Positions 32,719 through 42,728 of a stretch of DNA of 64,000 bases are shown in pieces. Positions within the stretch are counted from its first letter, which is position 1. Every line of letters starts with the position of its first letter. This DNA is from Pseudarthrobacter sp. Fe7 (GTDB taxonomy: Bacteria > Actinomycetota > Actinomycetes > Actinomycetales > Micrococcaceae). Below the pieces are notes generated by a model. The model saw only the letters and a program-made list of their open reading frames with translations. It made no database searches and was not told the DNA's origin. Where the stretch lies: positions 2,232,001 to 2,296,000 of the forward strand of contig CP099977.1 in the NCBI GenBank assembly GCA_024372495.1, written 5' to 3'. The translations under genes were made by a program, and so were the position numbers.

Positions 32719-34032
32719 TTAGTGCTGGTCCTGCCGGGCGATGTAGATTTCCCGGACCAGGAGCAGGACGGCGGCCGCGGTGGGAATGGCGATCAGCGCC
32801 CCCAGCACGCCCAGCAGGCTGCCGCCGGCAATGACGGAAATCACTGCTACGGCCCCGGGAACGGCAACGGCCTTCTGCATGATGCGCGGTGAGATGAAGT
32901 ACGCCTCGAACTGCAGGTACGCGAAGTAGCAGACGGCATAGATGGCCGCCGCCTGCCAGCCCTCGGTGAGGGATACCAGGGTCACCACGATGCCTGCGAT
33001 CATGCCGCCCACTAGGGGGATGAACGCGAGCAGGACCACCACGAAGGCCAGGAGCAGGGCGAACGGGATGCCTACGATGGACATCACCACGAACGCAAAG
33101 GTGGCGTTGAGCAGTGCCACGCAGGCCTGGCCGATCACATAGTTTCCCACCGACCGGGTGATCTCCTCAGAGAGGGCGGCCACCCTCTTCCTGCGGGAGC
33201 GCGGTGCCAACCGGTAGCCCCACTTCTTCATGGCCGGGAGCGCGGCCAGGAAGTACAGGCTCAGCACCAGGACGATCAGGGTGCCGAAGAGGCCGTTGGC
33301 CAAGGTGGACCCGAAACCCACTACGCCCCCGAAGATGCCGCCCATTGCGGCGGGATCATTGACGAACTTGTTCAGTTCCTCCGTGATGCGGTCGCGTACG
33401 CCGAACTGGTCATCGAGGCTGCGGAAGAAATCGGAATCCATGAAGTTGCGAACCCAGTCCGGCGCCTGCCGCACTATCTCGGAAACCTGCTCAACGATCG
33501 TGGGGATGAGGGTGGCGAAGAAGCCGACGACGGCTCCCATCAGGACGGCCACCGAGACCAGGATTCCGGCGGGCCGCGGAATCTTCCGGTTCTCGAGCCA
33601 GCCGACTACCGGTTCAAGGCCCAGGGCGATGAACAGCGCCGCCACGATCCACAGCAGCAGCCTGCGTGGTGTGGGAACCGATCCAGTAGACCAGCAGCGC
33701 CAGTCCCACGCCCACGGTGCCCATGAACCCCATGTACAACGGGTGCTGGGGGGACATCCGCGGCCCCGGGTGGCCGAACTGCGGCTCATCGTCGCCGTCG
33801 AAGTCCGACTCCTGCACCTGTCCGGTGTATTCCGGCGGCATCTCGAACCGAAGCCGCGGCTGCGCGCCGGGCAAAGGCTGGCGAAGCCGGCGGACCACGT
33901 GGCCAAGGGCCGCGGCGGCGGAGCCCCGCGGCGCGCTGCCATGCCCAGCGGCGGTACGGCGGCGGGAACAGGGCCCCTGGCATCCCCTGGATTTCCGGCT
34001 GCAGCCGAGGTCGGGTCCGTCTTGTCAGTCAC
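32719..34032 (-). CDS. AI-2E family transporter (two apparent indels)
   Basis: PF01594-type membrane exporter, corrected 437 aa with eight hydrophobic segments. IPRPAGILVSVAVLMG, a GSTLANGLFGTLIVLVLSLY region and GGSLLGVLGALIAIPTAAAV are family-typical. The N-terminal 100 residues are a polar cytoplasmic extension. Two breaks: AGCCT (plus strand) at 33659-33663, expected AGCT, and a C run at 33924-33927 expected one base longer. Both corrected, the length is 438 codons from GTG 34032. Substrate not predictable; some members move Na+/Li+ against H+. Confidence 0.88.
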   Translation of the reverse strand: MTDKTDPTSAAAGNPGDARGPVPAAVPPLGMAARRGAPPPRPLATWSAGFASLCPARSRGFGSRCRRNTPDRCRSRTSTATMSRSSATRGRGCPPSTRCTWGSWAPWAWDWRCWSTGSVPTPRRLLLWIVAALFIALGLEPVVGWLENRKIPRPAGILVSVAVLMGAVVGFFATLIPTIVEQVSEIVRQAPDWVRNFMDSDFFRSLDDQFGVRDRITEELNKFVNDPAAMGGIFGGVVGFGSTLANGLFGTLIVLVLSLYFLAALPAMKKWGYRLAPRSRRKRVAALSEEITRSVGNYVIGQACVALLNATFAFVVMSIVGIPFALLLAFVVVLLAFIPLVGGMIAGIVVTLVSLTEGWQAAAIYAVCYFAYLQFEAYFISPRIMQKAVAVPGAVAVISVIAGGSLLGVLGALIAIPTAAAVLLLVREIYIARQDQH

Positions 34033-34230
34033 TGGTTTTGGGGGCCTGTTCCGTGCGTGGCACCGCATCCGCGGGCCGGTGTGATGATCATCGCAAACAC
34101 TATCAGCAGGCTTGTCACCACGAGCCGACGGCGCTTGCCGGGAGCCGGCAAAGTGGCGGACGGGCCGGCCGAAAAGGGGCCCGTGGTAACAAAAAGGTTA
34201 CTATTGAAGGTAAACCCCCGCTGATGATAG

Positions 34231-35949
34231 GTGTTTCCCTTGCGTTTAAAGACTGCAGCCGCACTTGTGCTGCTCGGCCTCCTGACACTTTTGGCCGGTA
34301 TCGGCCAGAGAACCATCTGGGCTCCCTCCGAGACGTTTACCGCGACCGTGCCGGCAGATGCAGCCGCCGCGCCGCTGACGGTCATTGACCAGAAGCTGCG
34401 CACCCTGCACGGCGGAACGGTCAAGATCAACATCCAGGGCGACGGTAACTTCATGCTGGCCTCCGGCCGGCCGGATGACGTCAGCGCGTGGGTGGGCAAG
34501 ACGGCCCACAACACCATCACCGGCGTATCCGAGGACGAGAAATCCCTCCAGGTTGACCATGCCGACGGTGAAGCTACGGCTCCGAACCCGGCCGGCTCGG
34601 ACCTCTGGGTGTCCAACGAGAACGCCAGCGGCGAGCTTGAGTACACCTGGACCCCGCCCGCTGACGGCGACTGGAGCCTCCTGCTCGCCTCGGACGGCAC
34701 CAAACCGGCGCCGGCCACCGTTTCCATGACGTTCCCGAACGACACGTCCACCCCCTGGGCCGTTCCGCTGATTGTCCTGGGCAGCCTCCTGATCGTGGGC
34801 GGAATCGTCCTGGCACTGCTCTCGGCCCGCCGGAAGGATGGCGAGGGCGGTGGCGACACCGGCTTCGCCCGCCGCGCCCGTGCCCGCAAGGCCAAGTCGC
34901 TGGGCCAGGCTCCGTCGTCGTCCTCATCCTCCTCCTCCAAGGTCACCATGGTGGCAGCGGGTGTGGCCGCAGCCGTGCTGGCCGGATCCGGGACCGGCGC
35001 CCAGGCGGCCAGCCCCAGCCCGCAGCCTTCGGGCAGCGCCTCGTCGCCGGCCAAGGAAGCAGCCGGGCCACCGGTCCTGCTGGATGCGCAGTTCCGCCGG
35101 ATCCTGGAGCAGGTTTCCAGCGCCGCCGACGCGGGGGACGCAGCCAAGGACGCGGCCAAGCTCGCGGACCGCGTCGCCGGCCCCGAACTGGAAATCCGCA
35201 CCCAGAACTATAAGATCCGCTCCCAGGTGGGCTCCTACGAGTCGCGCATGCCCGTTCGGTCCACCAAGCTGCTGACCACCGTGGTCACCAGCGGCCGTGA
35301 CTGGCCGCGTTCGGTGCTGGCCGTGACCCAGGGCGAAGGCAATGTAGTGCCGCAGATCCTGACGCTGGTGCAGAAGTCGCCGCGCGAGAACTACAAGCTC
35401 ATGGAAACCACACCCCTGCAGCCGGGCACCACGTTCCCCAACATCAGCCGCGGGGGCACCGAAACGCTGGCGGCATCGGACAAGTCCGGACTGCTCTACA
35501 GCGGCGAGGAAGCAATGTCCGGCCTCGCCGACAGGCTCACCTCCGCGGACTCGCCATTCAAGGACAAGCTCACCGAGGGGCAGTCCTCGCCATACATCGC
35601 CGATACCCTGTCCTACCAGGCAGAGGTGGTCAAGGCCGGCGAGAACGGCAACTTCTCCTTCACCCACAAGGCGGTCCCCGAGAGCACCGTGGTGTTCCGC
35701 ACCTCTGACGGCGGGGCGCTGGTCCTGGGCCGGATCAACTTCGGCTTCGAAGGCACCCCCAAGGCGGCCGGTGACAAGCTCGGCATCGGTGACGACGCGG
35801 CAGCCCTGGCCGGCGGCAAGGAAACCACCACGGGCATGGTCCTGAACTTCGCCGAGTCCATGGCGGTCTACGTGCCGCCGGCCGGGTCGCCGGACCCGAT
35901 GAAGCTCGTTGCCGCAACCCGCGGCCTGGTTGGGGCCAGCTTCAAGTAG
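34231..35949 (+). CDS. Membrane/extracytoplasmic protein of unknown function with two export segments
   Basis: About 569-572 aa; start GTG 34231 or TTG 34240. Order: N-terminal membrane helix (about 8-28), outside domain rich in Thr/Asp (30-165), membrane helix (170-192), a basic plus poly-serine cytoplasmic stretch (8 Ser near 230), a second signal-like helix (VTMVAAGVAAAVLAGS, about 236-255), a Ser/Pro linker, and a C-terminal domain of about 290 residues outside. I recognise no enzyme motif. It is followed by a YbbN-like gene. Possibly an actinobacterial cell-envelope protein. Confidence 0.8.
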   Translation: MFPLRLKTAAALVLLGLLTLLAGIGQRTIWAPSETFTATVPADAAAAPLTVIDQKLRTLHGGTVKINIQGDGNFMLASGRPDDVSAWVGKTAHNTITGVSEDEKSLQVDHADGEATAPNPAGSDLWVSNENASGELEYTWTPPADGDWSLLLASDGTKPAPATVSMTFPNDTSTPWAVPLIVLGSLLIVGGIVLALLSARRKDGEGGGDTGFARRARARKAKSLGQAPSSSSSSSSKVTMVAAGVAAAVLAGSGTGAQAASPSPQPSGSASSPAKEAAGPPVLLDAQFRRILEQVSSAADAGDAAKDAAKLADRVAGPELEIRTQNYKIRSQVGSYESRMPVRSTKLLTTVVTSGRDWPRSVLAVTQGEGNVVPQILTLVQKSPRENYKLMETTPLQPGTTFPNISRGGTETLAASDKSGLLYSGEEAMSGLADRLTSADSPFKDKLTEGQSSPYIADTLSYQAEVVKAGENGNFSFTHKAVPESTVVFRTSDGGALVLGRINFGFEGTPKAAGDKLGIGDDAAALAGGKETTTGMVLNFAESMAVYVPPAGSPDPMKLVAATRGLVGASFK

Positions 35950-36000
35950 CGCCTGGCTGTATTACCACCGGCAGCGGCCGGAGTGGCTAGAGTGGGAAAC

Positions 36001-37023
36001 ATGAGTTCGCCAGCTTCCCGCCCAGTCCCTCCTGCCGCTGCCAATCTGGTTAACCTGCGCGGCGCCGTCGACCTTTCCTCACTGAAGCGCCCCGCAGCTC
36101 CGTCCGGCCCCGCACCGTCAGGCGCTGCTGCGTCGGATGCTGCTCCGTCCGGAGCCCCGGCAGGGGCGGCACAGGGAGAGCAGCCGGGTGCGGCTGCCGG
36201 CGGCCCTGAACTCAAGGTCAACGTCACCGAAGCAAACTTCCAGCAGCTGGTGGACCTGTCCGCGCAGGTTCCGGTGGTGTTCGCCCTGTGGGCGCCCTAC
36301 TCGCCGGAGTCCAGCAGGATGGTGGAAACCCTGGACCGGATCGTGGCCGGCTACGGCGGCCGCCTGGTCCTTGGTGCAGCTGACATCGAAGCCTTCCCTC
36401 AGCTTGCCCAGGCTTTCCAGGTGCAGGCCGTCCCCACCGCCGTCGCCGTCCTTAAAGGTCAGCCGGTCCCGCTCTTCCAGGGCGCGGCGGACGAACCGCA
36501 GGTGCGGAGCTTGTTCGATGAACTCCTCAAGGTCGCAGCAGCCAACGGCGTCACCGGAAGCCTTGATGCCGGCGGGGCCGCTGAACCGGAGCCCGCGCCG
36601 CTGCCACCGCTGCACCAGGCCGCCTACGATGCCATTGAGGCCGGCGACTACGCCGCCGCCGCCGAAGCCTACCGCCAGGCGTTGAGGGAAATGCCGTCGG
36701 ACCACGAGGCCAAGGCCGGCCTGGCCCAGGTGGAGCTGATGGACCGGCTGCAGTCGGTGTCGGCCCAGGACAGTGACGCGCTCCGCGGGCTGGCGGCCAA
36801 CGAGCCGGACAACCTGGAAGCACAGCTCGGAGTGGCCGACCTGGACGTGGCCGGCGGCCACGTGGAGGACGCCTTGAACCGGCTCGTGGCGTTCATCGGC
36901 AGGAACTTCGGTCCGGAGCGCGAAACTGCGCGCGTGCGGCTGCTGGAACTGTTCGAAGTGGTGGGCGCCGGTGATGAGCGCGTGGCCAAGGCGCGCCAGG
37001 CGCTCGCGCGGGTGCTGTTCTAA
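36001..37023 (+). CDS. YbbN-like tetratricopeptide/thioredoxin-fold co-chaperone
   Basis: 340 aa. A disordered Ala/Pro/Ser N-terminus (1-70) is followed by a thioredoxin fold (72-165) whose active site reads WAPYSPES where WCxxC is expected, so redox chemistry is lost. TPR-like helices run 195-335. Homologues act as holdases with DnaK/GroEL. TAGAGT (35988-35993) lies 7 nt before the ATG. The stop overlaps the ATG of the next gene by one base. Confidence 0.88.
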   Translation: MSSPASRPVPPAAANLVNLRGAVDLSSLKRPAAPSGPAPSGAAASDAAPSGAPAGAAQGEQPGAAAGGPELKVNVTEANFQQLVDLSAQVPVVFALWAPYSPESSRMVETLDRIVAGYGGRLVLGAADIEAFPQLAQAFQVQAVPTAVAVLKGQPVPLFQGAADEPQVRSLFDELLKVAAANGVTGSLDAGGAAEPEPAPLPPLHQAAYDAIEAGDYAAAAEAYRQALREMPSDHEAKAGLAQVELMDRLQSVSAQDSDALRGLAANEPDNLEAQLGVADLDVAGGHVEDALNRLVAFIGRNFGPERETARVRLLELFEVVGAGDERVAKARQALARVLF

Positions 37024-38121
37024 TGCCGGCCCTGTTCCAGCCGATGGCGCTGCGGTCCATGGAGCCTGCAGCACCGGGGCTGGGTTTCGCCCATGTGCCA
37101 GTACAGCTGCGATCCCGACGACGCCCCCGGGGTTCCGAATGACTGGCACCTGGTGCACCTGGGCGGCTTTGCCGTGGGCGGCGCCGCGTTGATCCTTACG
37201 GAGGCCTCGGCCGTAAACGCCGAGGGCCGGATCAGCCCCCGGGACGCGGGACTCTACAACGACGGGCAGGCCGAGGCATGGCAGCGGATCATTTCCTTCG
37301 TCCACCGGAACGGCGTCGCCGGCGCCAAGATCGGTGTCCGGCTGGCCCACGCCGGCCGGAAAGCCTCCACGTACTGGCCGTTCTCGGGCAAGCACGGCAG
37401 CGTTCCGGTATCCGAGGGCGGCTGGGAGACTGTTGGTCCGTCCACTACTTCCTTTGAGGGCTACGCGGCGCCTGCCGCCATGACCGTGGAGCAGATCCAG
37501 GGCGTCATCGACGACTTTGCCGCAGCGGCTGTCAGGGCGGTGGACGCCGGCTTTGACACCATGGAGATCCACGGAGCGCACGGCTACCTCCTGCACCAGT
37601 TCCAAAGCCCCCTGATCAACCAGCGTGAAGATGAATGGGGAGGGGACGAGGCCGGCCGCAACCGGCTGATGCTGGCGGTGGTTGACGCCGTCCGCGCCGT
37701 GATTCCGGATTCCATGCCGCTGCTGCTGCGGATCTCCGCCACCGACTGGGCGCCCGGCGGGGTGGACCAGGAAGCATCGGTACGCGTGGCCCGCCAGGCG
37801 GCGGCCCACGGCGTGGACCTTGTTGATGTCTCCAGCGGCGGGGCCGTGGCCCACCAGCAGATCAAGCCGGGCCTGGGCTACCAAACGGGGTTCTCCGCCG
37901 CCATCCGCGAGGAGGCAGGAATCGCCACCGGTACGGTGGGCCTGGTGACCACGCCCGGCCAGGCGGAGCACGCCATTGCCACCGGGCAGGCCGACGGCGT
38001 GTTCATTGCCCGGGCTGCCCTGCGCGACCCCCACTGGTGGCTCCGGGCCGCCTTCGAACTGGGACATGACATGGCCTGGCCTCCCCAGTACGAGCGGGCC
38101 CTCCCGCGGCGTACCTTCTGA
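37023..38121 (+). CDS. NADH:flavin oxidoreductase, old yellow enzyme family (one apparent insertion)
   Basis: FMN TIM-barrel ene-reductase of YqjM type, corrected 365 aa. MCQYSCDPD (thermophilic-like class with the FMN-tuning Cys), the active-site HAGRKAS and HGAHGYLLHQFQSP, and the C-terminal FMN-phosphate region GLVTTPGQAEHAI...ADGVFIARAAL are present. AGCCT at 37063-37067 (expected SMELQHRGW) has one extra C; correction gives 366 codons. Physiological substrate unknown. Confidence 0.92.
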
Positions 38122-38135
38122 GTACAGGGCCCGGC

Positions 38136-38414
38136 ATGGCGCACGCTGGGGCGGACAGCCGGCAATCCGGTGTTGGCCGGCAACTGGAAGCGAAAATCCT
38201 GGAACTGCTGGCTTCCCGGGCGGCGACGTCCACCATCTGCCCGTCCGACGCAGCCAGGGCCTTGGGCGGTGAGGATTGGCGCCGCCTTATGGAGCCTGCC
38301 CGCGAGGCCGCACGGCGCCTGGTTGATGCCGGCGAGGTCCACATCACCCAGGCCGGCTCAGTGGTGGATCCCGCGACGGCCAGGGGCCCCATCCGGATCC
38401 GCAGGGCGCCGTAA
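38136..38414 (+). CDS. DUF3253 domain protein
   Basis: 92 aa, winged-helix-like small protein (LEAKILELLASRAATSTICPSDAARAL...WRRLMEPAREAARRL). The family is common near oxidoreductases and of unknown function; DNA binding is conceivable. It follows the old yellow enzyme by 14 nt. Confidence 0.8.
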   Translation: MAHAGADSRQSGVGRQLEAKILELLASRAATSTICPSDAARALGGEDWRRLMEPAREAARRLVDAGEVHITQAGSVVDPATARGPIRIRRAP

Positions 38415-38429
38415 AACCAAGGGCAGCGC

Positions 38430-40307
38430 TCAGCCCAGCAGGTCATCCACGTAGCACCAGCGCCACTCCTCACCCGGTTCGATGCTGCGCATAACCGGGT
38501 GCCCCGTTTCCTTGAAGTGGCGGCTGGCGTGCCGGCCCGCGGAGGAGTCGCAGCAGCCGACATGTCCGCACGCAAGGCACATGCGCAGGTGCACCGGTGT
38601 GGTGCCCTCCCGTTGGCAGCCGGCACAAGCAGGGTTGTCGGGAAGCGGCGATGGCATGGCTGCCGCCAGGTGGTCGCAGACGCCGCCCGGCTGGGACAGT
38701 CCTTCGCCTCCGCCGCCCTCAGCAGCGGAGTCCAGTTCATTGAGGGAAGCATCGAGCATGGACTCCTCGACATCCAGCCGTTCCAGGACCTCACTGAGGA
38801 CTTCATGGGCAAAGTCCCCTCCGCGCCTGAGCTCCAGTACTTTCTCCCGTTCGGCCTCCAGCATGGCCATCCGCGCCTGCGCGTACCGCTGGCTGGGGGT
38901 GGCGGCTTCTGCCGCGGGCCTGCCCAGGCGCTCCCAGGCTGCCAGCCCCCGCTCCTGGGTCCGGCGGCGCAGCATGTCCATGACTTCCGGCGGATCGCTC
39001 TCGCGCCGCAGTTGCTCCAGCCGGTCCATCCCCGCAGCGGTGGCAAGCTGCATCAGTGAGGCCTGGTTCAGCGCATCCTCGCGCCGGTCCGGTCCCGGCA
39101 CGCCAAGGGCCCGGACCAGGGCCGGCAGCGTAAACCCTTGCAGCACCAGGGTGCCGGCCACCACCACCATCGCGGCCAGGACCAGCACGTTGCGGTGTTC
39201 CAGGTCATCGGGCAGCGTCAGGACGGCGGCCAGGGTGACCACGCCGCGCATGCCCGCCCAGGACACGATGGCGGGAAACTGCCACGGCGGCGCAGGGTCC
39301 ATCCGCTGCACGGAAGGAATCAGCCGGGGAAGGTATGTTGAGGGAAAGACCCAGATGGGGCGCAGCACCAGCACGGCCAGCAGGATCACGGCGCAGCCAA
39401 GCCACACCCGGCCAGCCCCCAGCGAATCGTCCTGGACGCTGTCAATGATGCTCCGTACCTGCAGGCCGATCAGCAGGAATACGGAGTTCTCCAGCAGGAA
39501 CTGGACCGTGTCCCAGTTGCTTCGGGCGCTTTGCCGCGCGGCACCGTTAGGCATGGACGGCGCCTTGGTGCCCATCACCAGGCCGGTCACGACGACGGCG
39601 AGCACGCCGGACGCGTGGATGGCCTCGGCCGGGAGGAAGGCCACAAACGGGGCCATCAGCGACGTTGACGTATTGATGGCCACGTTGCTGATGCGCTTCC
39701 GGATCTCCGTCAGGACGAACGCTGCAGCGAGGCCCACCACCAGTCCGCCGCCGGCGGCCACCACGAAGCCGCCGGCCACGTCCAGCGCGGAGACGGAACC
39801 GGCGATGGCGGCCACCGCAGCACGCAGGCACACCAGCGCCGTGGCGTCGTTGACCAGCGATTCGCCTTCCAGGATGTTGACGATCCGGCGCGGCATGCCT
39901 ACCCGCCGTGCGATCGCCGTAGCAGCCACGGCATCCGGTGGGGCAACCACCGCACCCAGGGCAATCGCGGCCGCGGGCGGAATTTCCGGGAACAGCCACC
40001 ACACCACTGCCCCCACCCCCAGGGTGCCGAAGATGACGTACCCCACGGACAGGAGCCCGATGGAGCGGCGGTTGGAGGTGAAGTCGAACAACGAGGTGCG
40101 GAACGCGGCGGCGTAGAGCAGTGGAGGCAGCAGGCCAACCAGCACCAGTTCGGGATTCAGCTCAACCTGCGGAATGAACGGCAGGAAGGACCCCGCCACC
40201 CCCGCCACCACCAGCAGCAGGGGAACGGGCAGGTTGAGCTTGCGTCCCACCGCACTGACGGCGCACACCACCGCTACGATCACCAGCAGGCCCAACGCGA
40301 TGTCCAT
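38430..40307 (-). CDS. CPA1-type Na+/H+ antiporter fused to UBP-type zinc finger
   Basis: 625 aa. Residues 1-400 form about 12 membrane segments of a NhaP/CPA1 antiporter, with ion-site motifs APPDAVAATAI and EGESLVNDATALV. A cytoplasmic helical region (410-530) follows, then a C-terminal zinc finger of ubiquitin-protease type (about 545-620). The finger has CDHLAAAMPSP, CAGCQREG, MCLACGHVGCCDSSAGRHASRH and GHPV, so Cys and His ligands are complete. No indel. The finger may sense or bind a partner. Convergent with the DUF3253 gene. Confidence 0.92.
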   Translation of the reverse strand: MDIALGLLVIVAVVCAVSAVGRKLNLPVPLLLVVAGVAGSFLPFIPQVELNPELVLVGLLPPLLYAAAFRTSLFDFTSNRRSIGLLSVGYVIFGTLGVGAVVWWLFPEIPPAAAIALGAVVAPPDAVAATAIARRVGMPRRIVNILEGESLVNDATALVCLRAAVAAIAGSVSALDVAGGFVVAAGGGLVVGLAAAFVLTEIRKRISNVAINTSTSLMAPFVAFLPAEAIHASGVLAVVVTGLVMGTKAPSMPNGAARQSARSNWDTVQFLLENSVFLLIGLQVRSIIDSVQDDSLGAGRVWLGCAVILLAVLVLRPIWVFPSTYLPRLIPSVQRMDPAPPWQFPAIVSWAGMRGVVTLAAVLTLPDDLEHRNVLVLAAMVVVAGTLVLQGFTLPALVRALGVPGPDRREDALNQASLMQLATAAGMDRLEQLRRESDPPEVMDMLRRRTQERGLAAWERLGRPAAEAATPSQRYAQARMAMLEAEREKVLELRRGGDFAHEVLSEVLERLDVEESMLDASLNELDSAAEGGGGEGLSQPGGVCDHLAAAMPSPLPDNPACAGCQREGTTPVHLRMCLACGHVGCCDSSAGRHASRHFKETGHPVMRSIEPGEEWRWCYVDDLLG

Positions 40308-40358
40308 GAGGTTAGTCTCGCACCCCCCGAGCGCCGGCCCGCGGACTAGGCTGGCACC

Positions 40359-41153
40359 ATGACTGCTCCGATCCCCGGCCAGGCGCCGGATTCCAGCTCC
40401 GTGGCGGCCCTGTCCCTCCGCGGGCTGGCCAAGCGTTTTGGCGGCAAAATCGCCGTGGACGGTATCAGCCTGGACGTCCCGGCGGGCTCATTTTTCGGCA
40501 TCGTGGGGCCCAACGGCGCCGGCAAGACCACCACGCTGTCCATGGCCACCGGCCTCCTCCGCCCGGACTTCGGCACCGCCGTGGTGCACGGCGTCGACGT
40601 CTGGCGGCATCCCCTCGAAGCCAAGCGGCTCATGGGGATCCTGCCCGACGGCGTCCGGCTCTTCGACCGGCTCACGGGAGAGCAGCTGATTACGTACGCC
40701 GGGCTGCTGCGCGGCATGGACAAAGCCGTGGTGGCTGCGCGGGTGGGTGAGTTGCTGGCCGCGATGGATCTCAGCCAGGATGCCGGAACGCTGGTAGTTG
40801 ACTACTCGGCGGGCATGACCAAGAAGATCGCCCTGGCCTCGGCCCTGATCCACGCCCCGCGGCTCCTTGTCCTGGACGAGCCATTCGAAGCGGTGGATCC
40901 TGTCTCCGCTGCCAACATCCGCTCCATCCTGGACCGGTACGTGGATTCGGGTGGAACAGTGATCGTGTCCAGCCATGTGATGGACCTTGTGCAGCGCATG
41001 TGCGACCACGTTGCGGTGGTGGCCAAGGGCCGGCTGCTGGCGGCAGGGACCGTGGATGAGGTGCGCGGCGGGGCCTCGCTGGAGGACCGGTTTGTACAGT
41101 TGGTTGGCGGACATACCCACACGGAGGGGCTGGAATGGTTGCGCACCTTCTGA
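40359..41153 (+). CDS. ABC transporter ATP-binding protein
   Basis: 264 aa nucleotide-binding subunit: Walker A GPNGAGKTTTL, signature DYSAGMTKKIALA, Walker B LLVLDEPFEAVDP, switch SSHVMDL. The signature is a variant (YSAGM for LSGGQ) as in CcmA/BcrA-like exporters. The start ATG 40359 is preceded by TAGGCT (40347-40352) at 6 nt. It overlaps its permease by 19 nt. Confidence 0.95.
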   Translation: MTAPIPGQAPDSSSVAALSLRGLAKRFGGKIAVDGISLDVPAGSFFGIVGPNGAGKTTTLSMATGLLRPDFGTAVVHGVDVWRHPLEAKRLMGILPDGVRLFDRLTGEQLITYAGLLRGMDKAVVAARVGELLAAMDLSQDAGTLVVDYSAGMTKKIALASALIHAPRLLVLDEPFEAVDPVSAANIRSILDRYVDSGGTVIVSSHVMDLVQRMCDHVAVVAKGRLLAAGTVDEVRGGASLEDRFVQLVGGHTHTEGLEWLRTF

Positions 41154-42707
41154 GGCTCAAGCTCACGTTGCTGCGCAACGGGCTGCGCCGCAGCCCCTGG
41201 CAGCTGGTGGGCATGGCTATTGCCGGGCTCTACGCGCTGGGAATGGTGGCAACATTGATCATTGCCCTTCTCCTGCTGCGGACCGCCGGACCCGTGACGG
41301 CCCATACCGCGGTGGTCCTCGGTGGCTCCGCCGCCGTCCTGGGCTGGGCGGTGGTTCCGGTGGTGGCCTCGGCCACGGACATGACCCTCGATCCTGCCCG
41401 CTTCATCACCTTTGCGATCCCCATGAAGCAGATGCTCGCCGGGCTCGCCCTTGGCGGGCTGATCGGCATCCCCGGCCTGGCCACCGCGCTCGTGGCACTG
41501 GCCACGGTGGCCACCTGGTCCCGCGGCGTGGTCCCCGCGCTCGCAGCCCTGGCCGGCGCCTGCCTGGGCGTCATGACGTGCATTGTGCTGGCCAAGGTGG
41601 TCACTACCGCCACGGCCAGCCTGGCCGCTTCCCGCCGTTTCAAGGACATAAGCGCCATCGCGTTCCTGGTGCCGATGGTGCTGCTGGGCCCGATCGTGGC
41701 GGGGGTTGGGCGCGGCATCTCCGCATCCACCGGATTCCTGCCCGGGTTTGCCCGGACCCTGTCCTGGACACCGCTCGGAGCGCCCTGGTCGCTTGGCGGC
41801 GACGTCGCCTCGGGCCGGCCGGGGCAGGCCGCGCTGAAGCTGCTGGTTTCAGTGGCCGTCCTCGCCGCCCTGGCCTGGTGCTGGAAGCTGCTGCTTGAAC
41901 GCGCACTGGTCACCCCGCCGTACGCCGGCGCCGCGAAGCGCAGGGGCGGCAGGCTTGGGCTGTTCGGCGTGCTGCCGGCAACCCCTGCCGGCGCCGTGAT
42001 GGCACGGTCGCTCACCTACTGGCTCCGGGACCCGCGGTATTCGGGTTCGCTGGTGGTCATCCCGCTGCTGCCGGTGGTCCTGGCATTCCAGGGGACGCAG
42101 ACCGGCAACTATGGCAGCCTGGCCGTCCTTGCCCCGATGTCCGGCTTTATCCTTGCGTGGTCCATTTCCGCCGACGTCTCCTATGACAACACCGCATTTG
42201 CGCTGCACCTGGCCACCGGCGTCCGGGGCGTGGCGGACCGGCTGGGCCGGGCCCTGGCGTGCCTGACCTTCGCCCTGCCCGTCGTGCTGGTGTTCTCGGT
42301 GGGATACGCGGCCTTCACCGGCAGCTGGACAGGCCTGCCCGGCCAGCCTGGGACTCAGCCTGGGGATCCTCTTCACCGGCCTGGGCCTGTCCTCGGTGGT
42401 GTCGGCCCGGTACACCGTCACTGTCCCGCTGCCGGGGGACAGCCCGTTCAAGAAGCCGCCGGGCAACGTTGGGCAGACCCTGGCCGTACAGTTCGTTGGA
42501 ATGCTGGCCCTGATGGTCCTGGTCCTTCCGGAGGCCGCGCTGGTGGTGGCCCAGGCGGTCACGGGCAACGTCCTGTTCGGCTGGCTCAACCTGGTTGTGG
42601 GAACCATCCTGGGCCTGGTCCTTTTCCTGGCCGGCGTCCGGCTGGGCGGCAGGTGGCTCGATGCCCGCGGGCCCGAACTCCTGGCACAGGTTACCGTCAA
42701 CCGCTGA
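41135..42707 (+). CDS. ABC transporter permease (one apparent insertion)
   Basis: Corrected 523 aa with about 12 hydrophobic segments; partner of the overlapping ATPase gene. No recognised substrate motif; probably an exporter. AGCCT at 42345-42349 (expected GLPGQLGLSLG) inserts one C and shifts the last third into another frame; correction gives 524 codons. nagB begins 22 nt later. Confidence 0.88.
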
Positions 42708-42728
42708 CAGCTCCAGAAAGGGAACCCC

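Noticed and set aside
36118..38067. 649-codon minus-strand open frame opposite the YbbN-like and old yellow enzyme genes
   Set aside because: Both plus-strand genes have recognisable domains throughout; the antisense product has no domain.
38482..40116. 544-codon plus-strand open frame opposite the antiporter
   Set aside because: Ser/Arg/Thr-rich shadow frame; the minus strand carries the complete antiporter plus zinc finger.
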